The position numbers and the translations under genes are program-made. A stretch of 64,000 bases of DNA from Oleiagrimonas sp963817755. GTDB lineage: Bacteria; Pseudomonadota; Gammaproteobacteria; Xanthomonadales; Rhodanobacteraceae. Every line of letters starts with the position of its first letter. Position 1 is the stretch's first letter. This document shows positions 20,201 through 27,896 of the stretch, piece after piece. Location: NCBI GenBank assembly GCA_963817755.1, contig CAWFPB010000001.1, positions 1-64,000 on the forward strand. Reading direction: 5' to 3'. The notes beneath the pieces were generated by a model. The model ran no database searches. It had not been told where the DNA came from and saw only the letters and a program-made list of their open reading frames with translations.

Positions 20201-21067
20201 GTGACCGCGAATCGAGCCTCTCCGGCACGTCCCTTGCGCAAGGGCGCGGGAACGTTGTGCCTGATGATGGCGATGGCTCCAGCCGCCTTTGCCGGGAGCT
20301 GGCGCGTGTCGGCCGGGGTCGAGCAAGGCACGCCGGGTGGCTGGGTACGGGTGCGCGAATTCGACGTGCGCGGCACGCGCCTGTACCTGCGCGACGACCT
20401 GAACGTGCACCGCATGCAGAGCCTGCGGCTGGGCGCGTGGAAGTCGCTCTCGGCTGGCAGCCAGCTGCACTTCGGCTTCGCGACCCATCGCTTCACCGGT
20501 CACGCGATGTTCGCCGCGCCGGTGTATTTCAACGGCACCACGGTGCCGGCCGGCGGCCATCTGGACACGGCCACGAGCTGGCAGGACTACCTGGACCTGG
20601 ATGCTTCCTGGTGGCGTCGCCTGTATGCACTGGGCCACGGCGGCACGCTCTGGGGCAGCATCGGGGCCCGCTACACCCTGCTGAATTTCCGCATGCACGG
20701 CACCATTGCCACCGACAGCCCCGGTCACGAGTTGAAGGAAGACTTCTACGTGCAGGAGCTGCCGATCCCGACGCTCGGCCTGCATCTGCGCATGCCCCTG
20801 GCCACGCACTGGAGCCTGCTTGGCGATGTCACCGCCGGCCATCTTCCGTGGGTCAACAGCCTGCGCACCGAGGGTGGCCAGGTGAAGCTGGCGCAGACCC
20901 ATGTCGAGGTCCGGATCGGGGCGAGCGACGCCTTTGCGCCACGCTGGTCGCTGGACCTGTACGCGTTCCACAACGCGCTGGTGCAGAGCGAGCGCAGCCG
21001 TGAGGACGGCAACTTCGTGCGCCTGCATTCATCCGGCATCGGGCTGCGCGTCGTGCATGGGATGTGA
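20201..21067 (+). CDS. Predicted outer-membrane beta-barrel protein of unknown function
   Basis: A 288-residue exported protein. The GTG start at 20201 is preceded by GAGAG and gives a signal peptide (TLCLMMAMAPAAFA, cleavage near residue 31). The mature part is a run of amphipathic beta strands separated by polar turns (LYLRDDLNVHRMQSLRLGAW; LWGSIGARYTLLNFRMHGT), typical of small outer-membrane barrels. It ends in Met rather than the classic Phe. I do not recognise the family. The same frame extends upstream to 20132, but that part lacks a ribosome-binding site and would bury the signal peptide. Confidence 0.7.
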   Translation: MTANRASPARPLRKGAGTLCLMMAMAPAAFAGSWRVSAGVEQGTPGGWVRVREFDVRGTRLYLRDDLNVHRMQSLRLGAWKSLSAGSQLHFGFATHRFTGHAMFAAPVYFNGTTVPAGGHLDTATSWQDYLDLDASWWRRLYALGHGGTLWGSIGARYTLLNFRMHGTIATDSPGHELKEDFYVQELPIPTLGLHLRMPLATHWSLLGDVTAGHLPWVNSLRTEGGQVKLAQTHVEVRIGASDAFAPRWSLDLYAFHNALVQSERSREDGNFVRLHSSGIGLRVVHGM

Positions 21068-21089
21068 CCGATCTGCACCCGGGCACTGG

Positions 21090-21118
21090 CCATTGGGCGT
21101 GATTGACGGTCCCAATGG
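21090..21118. repeat. 8-bp inverted repeat across the -35 region
   Basis: CCATTGGG (21090-21097) and CCCAATGG (21111-21118) are perfect complements 13 nt apart and flank the TTGACG -35 box of the next gene. This is an operator-like arrangement; the binding protein is unknown. Confidence 0.45.
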
Positions 21119-21131
21119 GCTGGCATAGGCT
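21103..21131 (+). promoter_or_regulatory. Sigma-70-type promoter for the DUF1232 gene
   Basis: TTGACG (21103-21108), a 17-nt spacer and TAGGCT (21126-21131), about 31 nt before the start codon at 21163. The -35 is 5/6 to consensus and the -10 is weaker. Confidence 0.5.
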
Positions 21132-21162
21132 TGTTCTTTGTCATTGGTCAGGGATACAAGCC

Positions 21163-21735
21163 ATGAGTCTGGATATCCAAATCTCGCTCAGCGACTCCGA
21201 TCTGGAGCGCTTCGTCGCCGGCATGAAGCAGGCCGAGTCCAAGGCCGACGAGCTGGACGAGAAAGCCATCATCGCGTCGGCCAGGGAGCTCCTGTCCAAG
21301 ACCGATTCGGAAGAGCTGCCCGATTTCATCGCCACGCGGCTCGGCCATCTCAAGACCCTGATCGCGATGATCGAGGACGTTGGTTTCGCCCTGCCGGACG
21401 AGGACAAGGCCAACGTGCTTTCGGCACTGACCTATTTTGCCCGTCCCGACGATGCGGTGCCCGACGACGTGCCGGTCCTGGGGTTCCTCGACGACGCCAT
21501 CATGATCGAGCTGTGCGCACGCGACCTCAAGCACGAGATCGAGGCCTACGACGAGTTCACTCATTGGCGCATCGACGAAGCCAAGCGTCGCAGTGAGGAC
21601 CTGGACACCCTGCACCTGACTCGTCACGACTGGGCCGAAGCCCAGCGCGCCGAGGTCATCGAAAGCATGCATCGCAAGCGCAAGGAATCCTACGTCAGCG
21701 GCAACTGGTCGCCGACCCTGTTCCGCATCCACTGA
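21163..21735 (+). CDS. YkvA/DUF1232-family protein
   Basis: A 190-residue protein with the DUF1232 (YkvA) core VLSALTYFARPDDAVPDDVPVLGFLDDA at about 86-113. The motif is usually membrane-proximal, but this protein has no clear transmembrane helix. Function is unknown. The N-terminal half is acidic and helical (ESKADELDEKAIIASARELL). Starts at ATG 21163, which fits the promoter spacing; a longer frame reads through the promoter itself. Monocistronic, ended by a bidirectional terminator. Confidence 0.8.
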   Translation: MSLDIQISLSDSDLERFVAGMKQAESKADELDEKAIIASARELLSKTDSEELPDFIATRLGHLKTLIAMIEDVGFALPDEDKANVLSALTYFARPDDAVPDDVPVLGFLDDAIMIELCARDLKHEIEAYDEFTHWRIDEAKRRSEDLDTLHLTRHDWAEAQRAEVIESMHRKRKESYVSGNWSPTLFRIH

Positions 21736-21758
21736 GCAGCAAGCTACGGCTCGATGCA

Positions 21759-21784
21759 GAAAAGGGCGCTTCGGCGCCCTTTTT
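21759..21784 (+). terminator. Intrinsic terminator, probably bidirectional
   Basis: Stem AGGGCGC (21763-21769), TTCG tetraloop, GCGCCCT (21774-21780), with an A-run before and a T-run after. It serves the DUF1232 gene on the plus strand and the GDPD gene, which ends at 21802, on the minus strand. Confidence 0.9.
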
Positions 21785-21801
21785 CATGCCCCGGGCCAAC
21801 G

Positions 21802-22854
21802 TCAACCGGCGCGAGGCGCGTGGTTGTCGACAGCGCGACGGCCGATGGCCGGGTCGTCGGTGAAGAAGGCGTCGATGCCGGCATCGAGGAACACCCCGAT
21901 CTGCGCCTCGAGCCCGGCAGCATGGCGATGCCCCGGCACATCGCCGTCGCGGAATCGGCGCGCCAGGTAGCGGTTCTCGGGGCGGAAGGTCCAGGGTTGG
22001 ACCTCGAGTCCCGCCGCGTGCGCATCGCCAACCAGGGTGGTGGGCGCGCCCAGGTCGTCGTCGGCATTGCGCGGGATCACGGCATCCAGTGACGGACCGA
22101 TGGCGTCGGCATAGGAAGCGATCTGGCGCAGTCCGTCGGGCGTCATCATGCGTGCGTAGGTCAGTGTCCCGTGCGCGTCGCGGATGTCCCGGGGCTGCTG
22201 ATCGGGTGCGCCCAGCAACTGCAGCAGGCGGATGTTCGGGTGCCGTTCGCGTGCCTGCGCCCCGCCCAGCCGTTCATGCAGGTCACGCAGGTTGCCAACC
22301 TCGAAGGACTGTATTTCCAGCGGCGCGCTGCGCGTGTAGGGATGGGCGGCGAAGGTATCCAGCAGGCACTCTTCCATGGGCAGGCCCAGCGAGCGGAAGT
22401 AGGTACCGTGCTTGATCTCGGGGATGATGCCGATGGGGCGTCCGATGCGCGCCGATGCGGTGGCGACCAGTTCGATGATCTCGTCCAGGGTGAGTATCGG
22501 ATAGCGGCCGTCGTGCCCGGTGGGCCGCATGTCGGGCAGGCGTTCGCGTGCACGCAGGGTCTTGAGCTCGGCGAGCGTGAAGTCCTCGGTGAACCAGCCT
22601 TCTACCCGTTGGCCATCGATGCGCCGGGTGGTCCGGCGGCCGGCGAATTCCGGGTGGGAAGCAACGTCGGTGGTGGTGCCGATCTCGTTTTCGTGGCGTG
22701 AGACCAGGACCCCGTCGCGGGTCATCACCAGGTCCGGTTCGACGAAGTCGGCGCCGTCGACGATGGCGCGTTCGTACGAAGCCCGCGTGTGTTCGGGAAA
22801 GTGGGCCGGTGCCCCGCGGTGACCGATGACCTGCACGCGCGGGACGAGCGGCAT
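21802..22854 (-). CDS. Glycerophosphodiester phosphodiesterase
   Basis: GDPD-family TIM-barrel hydrolase (350 residues) that releases glycerol-3-phosphate from deacylated phospholipid diesters. The active-site signature is present: GHRGAPAHFPEHT near the N-terminus, then EPDLVMTRDGVLVSRHENEI, which supplies the metal-binding Glu/Asp and second His. The GlpQ subtype is normally periplasmic, yet this frame begins without a signal peptide. A Sec-type signal peptide lies in the same frame just upstream, cut off by one TGA (22867-22869). Possible starts are ATG 22854 (GGCGGAG 5 nt before), ATG 22857 and GTG 22860. It would feed G3P to GlpD. Confidence 0.88.
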   Translation of the reverse strand: MPLVPRVQVIGHRGAPAHFPEHTRASYERAIVDGADFVEPDLVMTRDGVLVSRHENEIGTTTDVASHPEFAGRRTTRRIDGQRVEGWFTEDFTLAELKTLRARERLPDMRPTGHDGRYPILTLDEIIELVATASARIGRPIGIIPEIKHGTYFRSLGLPMEECLLDTFAAHPYTRSAPLEIQSFEVGNLRDLHERLGGAQARERHPNIRLLQLLGAPDQQPRDIRDAHGTLTYARMMTPDGLRQIASYADAIGPSLDAVIPRNADDDLGAPTTLVGDAHAAGLEVQPWTFRPENRYLARRFRDGDVPGHRHAAGLEAQIGVFLDAGIDAFFTDDPAIGRRAVDNHAPRAG

Positions 22855-22866
22855 CATCACTCCGCC

Positions 22867-22953
22867 TCAGTGCCTGGCAGGATGCTGAAAGGCGGCCAGG
22901 GCGCCCGTGGCGAGAAGGGCCGTGAGGACAAGAAGGGGCAGCAGGCGTCGCAT
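22867..22953 (-). CDS. 28-residue signal-peptide-like ORF upstream of GDPD
   Basis: ATG 22953 with GGAG 7 nt before it opens a 28-codon frame: two Arg, a Leu-rich core (LLPLLVLTALLATGALA) and a plausible AxA cleavage site near residue 21, then eight residues and TGA. It is in the same frame as GDPD, and only three codons (TGA, GGC, GGA) lie between it and the GTG at 22860. Most simply it is the former signal peptide of GDPD. It could alternatively be a leader peptide coupling translation, a small secreted peptide, or the product of a sequencing error. Confidence 0.55.
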   Translation of the reverse strand: MRRLLPLLVLTALLATGALAAFQHPARH

Positions 22954-22972
22954 GGTGTCTCCGAGGCTCACG

Positions 22973-23001
22973 AAAAAGGGGCCGACGCGTGCGCCGGCCC
23001 C
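22973..23001 (-). terminator. Intrinsic terminator after the glutaredoxin fusion gene
   Basis: On the minus strand: GGGGCCG, a 10-nt loop, CGGCCCC, then TTTTT. It lies 50 nt after the stop at 23052. Confidence 0.85.
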
Positions 23002-23051
23002 TTGATCCTACCCTTTCCAACAGCGTCCGCGAAGGCGCGCGGACGGCCTGC

Positions 23052-23972
23052 TCAGTAGCGCGGCACGCTGGCGTCGATGCGCTCGGCCCAGGCGTCGATG
23101 CCGCCGGTGATGTTGTGCACCTGGGTGAAGCCGTGCGCGGCGAAGTGCTCGGCCACGCCACGGCTGGAGATGCCGTGGTGGCACAGGAAGGCCAACGGGG
23201 TGTCCTTGGGCAGCGCGCCGATGGCGGCCTCGCCTTCCTCTTCCAGGCTGCGCGCGCCGGGGAAGGGCGCGGCCTGGCGCTGGTCGGCCGGGCGCACGTC
23301 GATCACGGTGATCTGGCCGGCGTCCAGGCGCGTCTTCAGTTCGGCCACGTCCAGTTCCTGCACGTCCGCGGCGCCGGGGAAGCGCAGGCTCAGTCCCGCG
23401 CCCTGCATGGTTTCGACCCAGTCGATGACGATGCCGCGCGCGCGCTGCGCGCTGCCCGGATCGAGGTGGATCTCAATGCCGTTGGCCTCGCTCACGATGT
23501 CGTGATCGCCGGCCGGGGCCAGCTGGAAGCGAGCCTGGTGGTCGGTGCTGATGGACAGGTGCAGGGCCATGCCCTCGGCCTGGTCGATGCCGGTGCGGAT
23601 GGCTTCGGCGGCCTTGTCGGTGAGGGTAATTTCCGGCGGCGTGCGGTCCGGCGCCTCGGCGCCGAACAGCGTGTGCAGCTCGCCCGAGGCGTACATCTGG
23701 CGCACGATGTCCGAGCCGCCGACCAGTTCGCCCCCGATGTACAGCTGCGGGATGGTCGGCCAGTCGCCGAACAGCTTGATGCCTTCGCGGATATCCGGGT
23801 CGGAAAGCACGTCGACGGTGTGGTAGTCCTCCAGCACGTCGTCGAGCGCAGCGGCGGCTGCGGCGGAGAAGCCGCACATGGGTTGCTGGCGGTCGCCCTT
23901 CATGAACAGCACCACGCGGTGCGTGTCGAGCAGCGACTGGATGCGTTCGCGGGTAGCGGGATCGAGGGACAT
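23052..23972 (-). CDS. Monothiol glutaredoxin / A-type-like / rhodanese fusion
   Basis: A 306-residue three-part protein. Residues 1-105 are a Grx4/GrxD-type monothiol glutaredoxin with the CGFS site at 33-36 and the WPTIPQLYI glutathione-binding segment, implying [2Fe-2S] handling. Residues 114-200 resemble the A-type (IscA/HesB) fold (ITLTDKAAEAIRTG) but lack the three conserved cysteines. Residues 205-306 are a rhodanese domain with catalytic Cys264 (LCHHGISSR). Glutaredoxin-rhodanese fusions are known in Xanthomonadales; the cysteine-less middle part is presumably structural. Starts at ATG 23972; downstream of an SGNH hydrolase on the same strand. Confidence 0.9.
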   Translation of the reverse strand: MSLDPATRERIQSLLDTHRVVLFMKGDRQQPMCGFSAAAAAALDDVLEDYHTVDVLSDPDIREGIKLFGDWPTIPQLYIGGELVGGSDIVRQMYASGELHTLFGAEAPDRTPPEITLTDKAAEAIRTGIDQAEGMALHLSISTDHQARFQLAPAGDHDIVSEANGIEIHLDPGSAQRARGIVIDWVETMQGAGLSLRFPGAADVQELDVAELKTRLDAGQITVIDVRPADQRQAAPFPGARSLEEEGEAAIGALPKDTPLAFLCHHGISSRGVAEHFAAHGFTQVHNITGGIDAWAERIDASVPRY

Positions 23973-24043
23973 GACAGGTACCGTGGGGATGGAACGGGGC
24001 CCATCATGATACCGCGGAACGGTTGCCAATCCGAAGGGCCGAA

Positions 24044-24685
24044 TCAGCTGCGCAGCTGCTCCAGCAGGGTGCGCGCCAGAGGCAGCAATCGCTGCGTCCA
24101 CATTGCGTATTGCGCTCCGGACGGGTGCAGGCCGTCCTCGGCCAGCATGCCGTCCTCGTCCCCGCAGGCGCGTGATATCGCAGTGACGTCGGCCCAGTGG
24201 GCGCCGACGCGAAGGGTTTCCTCGCGGGCCGCCGCGTTGAAGGCATCCAGCGCGGCGCCCACGGTGCCGGCGTCATGGCCGTGGTCGCGGGCAAAGCGGG
24301 TCACGCCCCAGTCGGGAATCGACACCACCATGACCTGGCGCGGCCGGTCGCCGGCCAGGTGGACGGCGCGCTGCAGCAGGCCGGCCAGCTGTACGCGGTA
24401 TTCGGCCACGTCGCGTCCGCGGAACTGGTTGTTGACACCGATGCCCAGGCTGACGATGTCGTAGGGCGGAGTCAGGGCCACGGCGCGCATGCCGGTGGCC
24501 AGCTCGTCGGTGGTCCAGCCAGTCACCGCGATCATCTGCGGATCCTCGATCGATGCCCCTTCGGCGCGCAATGCATCGACCACCTGCTGGGGCCAGCGAT
24601 GGCGTGCGCAGACGCCTTCACCGATGGTGTAGGAATCGCCCAGGGCGAGGAACCGGCTGGCGTCGGCGGTGGCTGTCATGGACAT
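24044..24685 (-). CDS. SGNH/GDSL-type hydrolase
   Basis: A 213-residue esterase/lipase-like hydrolase. Block I GDSYTIGEG carries the nucleophile Ser18, block III is GIGVNNQFRG, and block V is DGLHPSG with the Asp-His pair. No signal peptide is visible, so it is probably cytoplasmic. Substrate is unknown; related proteins are thioesterase/lysophospholipase-like. AGGTAGG precedes the ATG. It lies 40 nt after the aminotransferase stop and 71 nt before the glutaredoxin fusion start, so the three could be one transcript. Confidence 0.88.
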   Translation of the reverse strand: MSMTATADASRFLALGDSYTIGEGVCARHRWPQQVVDALRAEGASIEDPQMIAVTGWTTDELATGMRAVALTPPYDIVSLGIGVNNQFRGRDVAEYRVQLAGLLQRAVHLAGDRPRQVMVVSIPDWGVTRFARDHGHDAGTVGAALDAFNAAAREETLRVGAHWADVTAISRACGDEDGMLAEDGLHPSGAQYAMWTQRLLPLARTLLEQLRS

Positions 24686-24725
24686 CAGCCTACCTTGTTT
24701 CGCGCACCCTTGGCGCGTACCGGTT

Positions 24726-25970
24726 TCAGGCGGGCATGCGGAGGTCCCGTACCTGTCCGGCGCTCATGCGGGCAAGCACGCGCTCGATGCGCACGAACAC
24801 GTCGGAAAGGATGTGCGGCTGCGGCAACAGGGTCAGGCGCAGATGCCGGCTGGCCTCGACGTTGAAGCTCGAACCCGGGGCCAGCAGTACGCCTTCCTCC
24901 TCCAGCAGGCGCAAGGCGAATGCGGCATCGTCGAACGCGGGCAGGGCATCGGCGCGCACGGCCGGGAATGCGTAAAGCGCACCGCGCGGCGAGACCAGTT
25001 CCAGGTGATCGCTGGCGGCGACTCCGTCGATCACTGCCTGGCGCGCCTGATGCAGCCGCCCGCCCGGCGCCAGCAGGGCGCCGATGGTGTCCGGACCTTC
25101 CAGCGCGGCGCGCACGGCCCACTGCGCCGGCACGTTGGCGCACAGGCGCAAGGCACAAAGCAACTGCAGCGCGTCGCGCAGGTCGGCCGTGCGGGCACGC
25201 TCGCCGGACAGGCTCATCCATCCGATGCGGTAGCCGCAGGCGCGGTGCACCTTGGACAGGCCGGCGAAGCTCAGGCAGGGCACGTCGCCGGCCAGTGGCG
25301 CCAGCGGCTCGAACTCAGCGTCGTCGTAGACGATGTCGTCGTAGATCTCGTCGGCGAGCAGCAGCAGGCCGTGACGGGCTGCCAGCGCGACGATGCGCTC
25401 CAGCAGCGCGCGCGGATACACCGCGCCGGTCGGGTTGTTGGGATTGATCAGCACGATCGCGCGCGTGCGCGGCCCGATCAGTGCGGCGATCTCGTCCGGG
25501 TCCGGCAGGTGGCCGTTGTCCGCCGTGCAGCGGTAGTAGCGTGGCCTTCCGCCGTTGAGCACGGTCGAGGCGCTCCACAAAGGGTAGTCGGGGCTGGGCA
25601 GGAGCACCTCGTCGCCGGGGTCGAGCAGGGCGCGCAGCGCGATGTCGATCAGTTCGCTCACCCCGTTGCCGATGAATACATGGTCGACATCGATGCCGTG
25701 CACGCCGCGTGCGGACTGGCGCGCAAGCACGGCCTCGCGGGCTTCGTCGATGCCCTGTTCCTGGCAGTAGCCGTCGCTGTGCGGAAGGTTCGCGGGCAGG
25801 GCTTGGACCAGGTGCGGCGGTGCGCGGAAGCCGAAACGGCCGGGATTGCCGATGTTCAGGTGCACGACCGGCGTGCCGGTAGCTTCCATCTCGCGCGCAC
25901 GGCGGGCCAGATTGCCGCGGATCTCGTAGCGGACATCGGCGAGGCGGGCGCTGGGGGCGATCGGGTTCAC
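24726..25970 (-). CDS. PLP-dependent aminotransferase (AlaA-like)
   Basis: Fold-type I class I/II aminotransferase of 414 residues, closest in layout to alanine aminotransferase AlaA/AlaC. Markers are the N-terminal YEIRGNLARRAREME and LNIGNPGRFGF, the NPNNPTGAVYP block, DEIYDDIVYDD, and the Schiff-base lysine in LSKVHRACGYRIGW. Starts at GTG 25970, where homology begins. An in-frame GTG at 26015 has a better AGGA, while codons upstream of that run into the divergent rsgA start. Exact amino acid substrate is not determinable by eye. Confidence 0.88.
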   Translation of the reverse strand: MNPIAPSARLADVRYEIRGNLARRAREMEATGTPVVHLNIGNPGRFGFRAPPHLVQALPANLPHSDGYCQEQGIDEAREAVLARQSARGVHGIDVDHVFIGNGVSELIDIALRALLDPGDEVLLPSPDYPLWSASTVLNGGRPRYYRCTADNGHLPDPDEIAALIGPRTRAIVLINPNNPTGAVYPRALLERIVALAARHGLLLLADEIYDDIVYDDAEFEPLAPLAGDVPCLSFAGLSKVHRACGYRIGWMSLSGERARTADLRDALQLLCALRLCANVPAQWAVRAALEGPDTIGALLAPGGRLHQARQAVIDGVAASDHLELVSPRGALYAFPAVRADALPAFDDAAFALRLLEEEGVLLAPGSSFNVEASRHLRLTLLPQPHILSDVFVRIERVLARMSAGQVRDLRMPA

Positions 25971-26064
25971 GAGCGGCTTTGCATGGGGGCTTGAACGGGA
26001 TGCTACCAGCGTCACGTCGTCCTGTAAGGGCGCGATCGGGGCGTGGGCAGGGCATAATCGTGGC

Positions 26065-27117
26065 ATGGTTCCCGGCAACGACATTGAGGCGCTGCGTCGC
26101 ATTGGCTGGCGCGACGCCACCACGCCCGCCACGCGGGTGGCACGCGTGGTGGCCCAGCACCGCGCCGGCTACCAAGTGCACGATGGCCATGGGGTATTTG
26201 CGGCGCAGCCCGATGGACGTTTCCTGAAACGGCGCATCGATCCGGTCGAGCGCCCGGCGGTGGGCGATTTCGTGGTCCTGGACCGGGCCGAACCGCCGAC
26301 CATCGAGCGCGTCCTGCCGCGACGATCGACACTGACCCGCGCCGCGGCCGGCGAACGCTACGCGCGCCAGGTCATTGCCACCAACGTCGACTACGTCCTG
26401 GTGCTGACCGGCCTGGACGGCGATTTCAATCCGCGGCGCATCGAGCGTTACCTGCTGTTGATCGAGGGCTCCGGCGCGCAACCGGTGCTGGTGTTGACCA
26501 AGGCCGATCGTTTCGAGGACGCCCAGGCACGACGTTCGGCGTTGCGCGGGCGACTGCCGGTTGCCACTCCCGTGCACGCCATCAACGCGAAGGACCCGGC
26601 CAGCGTGGACGTACTCGCCGATTATCTGCAGCCCGGCGACACCGTGGTGCTGGTCGGTTCGTCCGGCGCCGGCAAGTCGACCCTGACCAACACCCTGCTG
26701 GGCGAATCGCGCATGGCCACCGGTGCAGTGCGTACGAGCGACAGCCGTGGCCGCCATACCACCACGCATCGCGCGCTGATGTCGCTGCCCGGCGGCGCCT
26801 GCCTGATCGATACGCCGGGCATGCGCGAGCTCAAGCTGACCGGCGAGGAGTCACTCGACCTGTTTGCCGACATCGAGGAACTGGCCATGCGCTGCCGTTT
26901 CGCCGACTGTGCGCATGAAAGTGAACCCGGTTGTGCGGTGCAGGCGGCCATCGCCGCCGGCGAGCTGGATCCCGAACGCTGGCGCAACTACGTCAAGCTG
27001 CGCACCGAACGCGAGGAACAGGCTGCCACCCTGGAAGCACGCCTGAAGCAGCAGGGGCGGGCCAAAACCCCAGGCCGTCGTTCCGGGCAGCGTGGGCGCG
27101 GTCGCGACGAACCCTGA
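26065..27117 (+). CDS. rsgA: Ribosome small subunit-dependent GTPase A
   Basis: Circularly permuted GTPase assisting late 30S maturation. It has 350 residues: an N-terminal OB-fold, then GTPase motifs in permuted order TKAD (G4), GSSGAGKSTL (G1), DTPGMRE (G3), and a C-terminal zinc module Cys-x4-Cys-x-His-x5-Cys (CRFADCAHESEPGC). The basic tail (GRRSGQRGRGRDEP) would contact rRNA. Divergent from the aminotransferase, with under 100 nt for both promoters. Confidence 0.96.
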   Translation: MVPGNDIEALRRIGWRDATTPATRVARVVAQHRAGYQVHDGHGVFAAQPDGRFLKRRIDPVERPAVGDFVVLDRAEPPTIERVLPRRSTLTRAAAGERYARQVIATNVDYVLVLTGLDGDFNPRRIERYLLLIEGSGAQPVLVLTKADRFEDAQARRSALRGRLPVATPVHAINAKDPASVDVLADYLQPGDTVVLVGSSGAGKSTLTNTLLGESRMATGAVRTSDSRGRHTTTHRALMSLPGGACLIDTPGMRELKLTGEESLDLFADIEELAMRCRFADCAHESEPGCAVQAAIAAGELDPERWRNYVKLRTEREEQAATLEARLKQQGRAKTPGRRSGQRGRGRDEP

Positions 27118-27172
27118 GCGGCCGCAGTCCGGCACAAGAGGCACCGTCCTGTGCGCGGAAGGCATCGGGCCC

Positions 27173-27694
27173 CTATCCGTGCACGCGCACGTACCGCTGG
27201 GTCATGGGATCGGCGATGCCCGGGAAGGTCTTGCCGGTGACCAGCGTGTCGCCGCGGCACGTATAGGACATGCGCATCGCACGGGTCCCGGCGACCGGTA
27301 GCGGACGACGGGCCCGCCGGCCGGTCGCAGCGATGGAGTCGATCGAGCCTTGGCTGCGTTGCGATTGCGGTTCCAGGGTCAGGCGGTCGCCCTGCGTGCG
27401 CCAGTGTCCGCTGGTACGGACCGACATCGGCCCGTGGGTCGCCGCACTGCCGCCATGCTCCATCGAGGCCCGTGCGTCCAGACGCACCTCCGAGGTGTAG
27501 CGTCCATCGACGGAAAAGCGCAGCACGCCCTCGCGAACGCCCATGTGCAGGTGCATGCCGGGCACGTGCCGGGCCATCCATTCTGCGGCCCCGTTGCCGC
27601 GGGCTTTCCAGGTGCCGACCAGGCAGGCGTCGGCGGCGTGGCTGCTGCACGACACCAGCAGGCTGCAGGACAGGAGCAGGGTCAGGGTCTTCAT
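27173..27694 (-). CDS. Predicted lipoprotein of unknown function
   Basis: A 173-residue exported protein. The signal peptide MKTLTLLLSCSLLVSC has a possible lipobox LLVSC with Cys16; cleavage after AHA is an alternative. The mature region begins CLVGTWKARGNG and looks like a lipocalin-like or META-type beta fold (LVGTW, then alternating strands such as GVLRFSVDGRYTSEVRL). GAGGAG precedes the ATG. Divergent from the trimeric autotransporter. No specific family assigned. Confidence 0.72.
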   Translation of the reverse strand: MKTLTLLLSCSLLVSCSSHAADACLVGTWKARGNGAAEWMARHVPGMHLHMGVREGVLRFSVDGRYTSEVRLDARASMEHGGSAATHGPMSVRTSGHWRTQGDRLTLEPQSQRSQGSIDSIAATGRRARRPLPVAGTRAMRMSYTCRGDTLVTGKTFPGIADPMTQRYVRVHG

Positions 27695-27896
27695 CGGAAT
27701 TCTCCTCGCGCAGGTGTGTAACGAAGAGAACGCAAGCCTGCACTCGATCGTGCCAAGGGCGTGGCGCGGCCGGGAGGACGGGGTGAGGAGATATCCGGTG
27801 GCACGGTTCGATGGCCGTTTTCGTTGATCCGGTTGGGGCGTGCGAACAGCGCACGGTTTCGACAGCAATCCAACCTGATCAAACGAGGAAACAAAC

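Noticed and set aside
22867..22869. The TGA upstream of GDPD as selenocysteine
   Set aside because: No SECIS-like hairpin in the following bases and no reason for Sec between a signal peptide and a GDPD domain.
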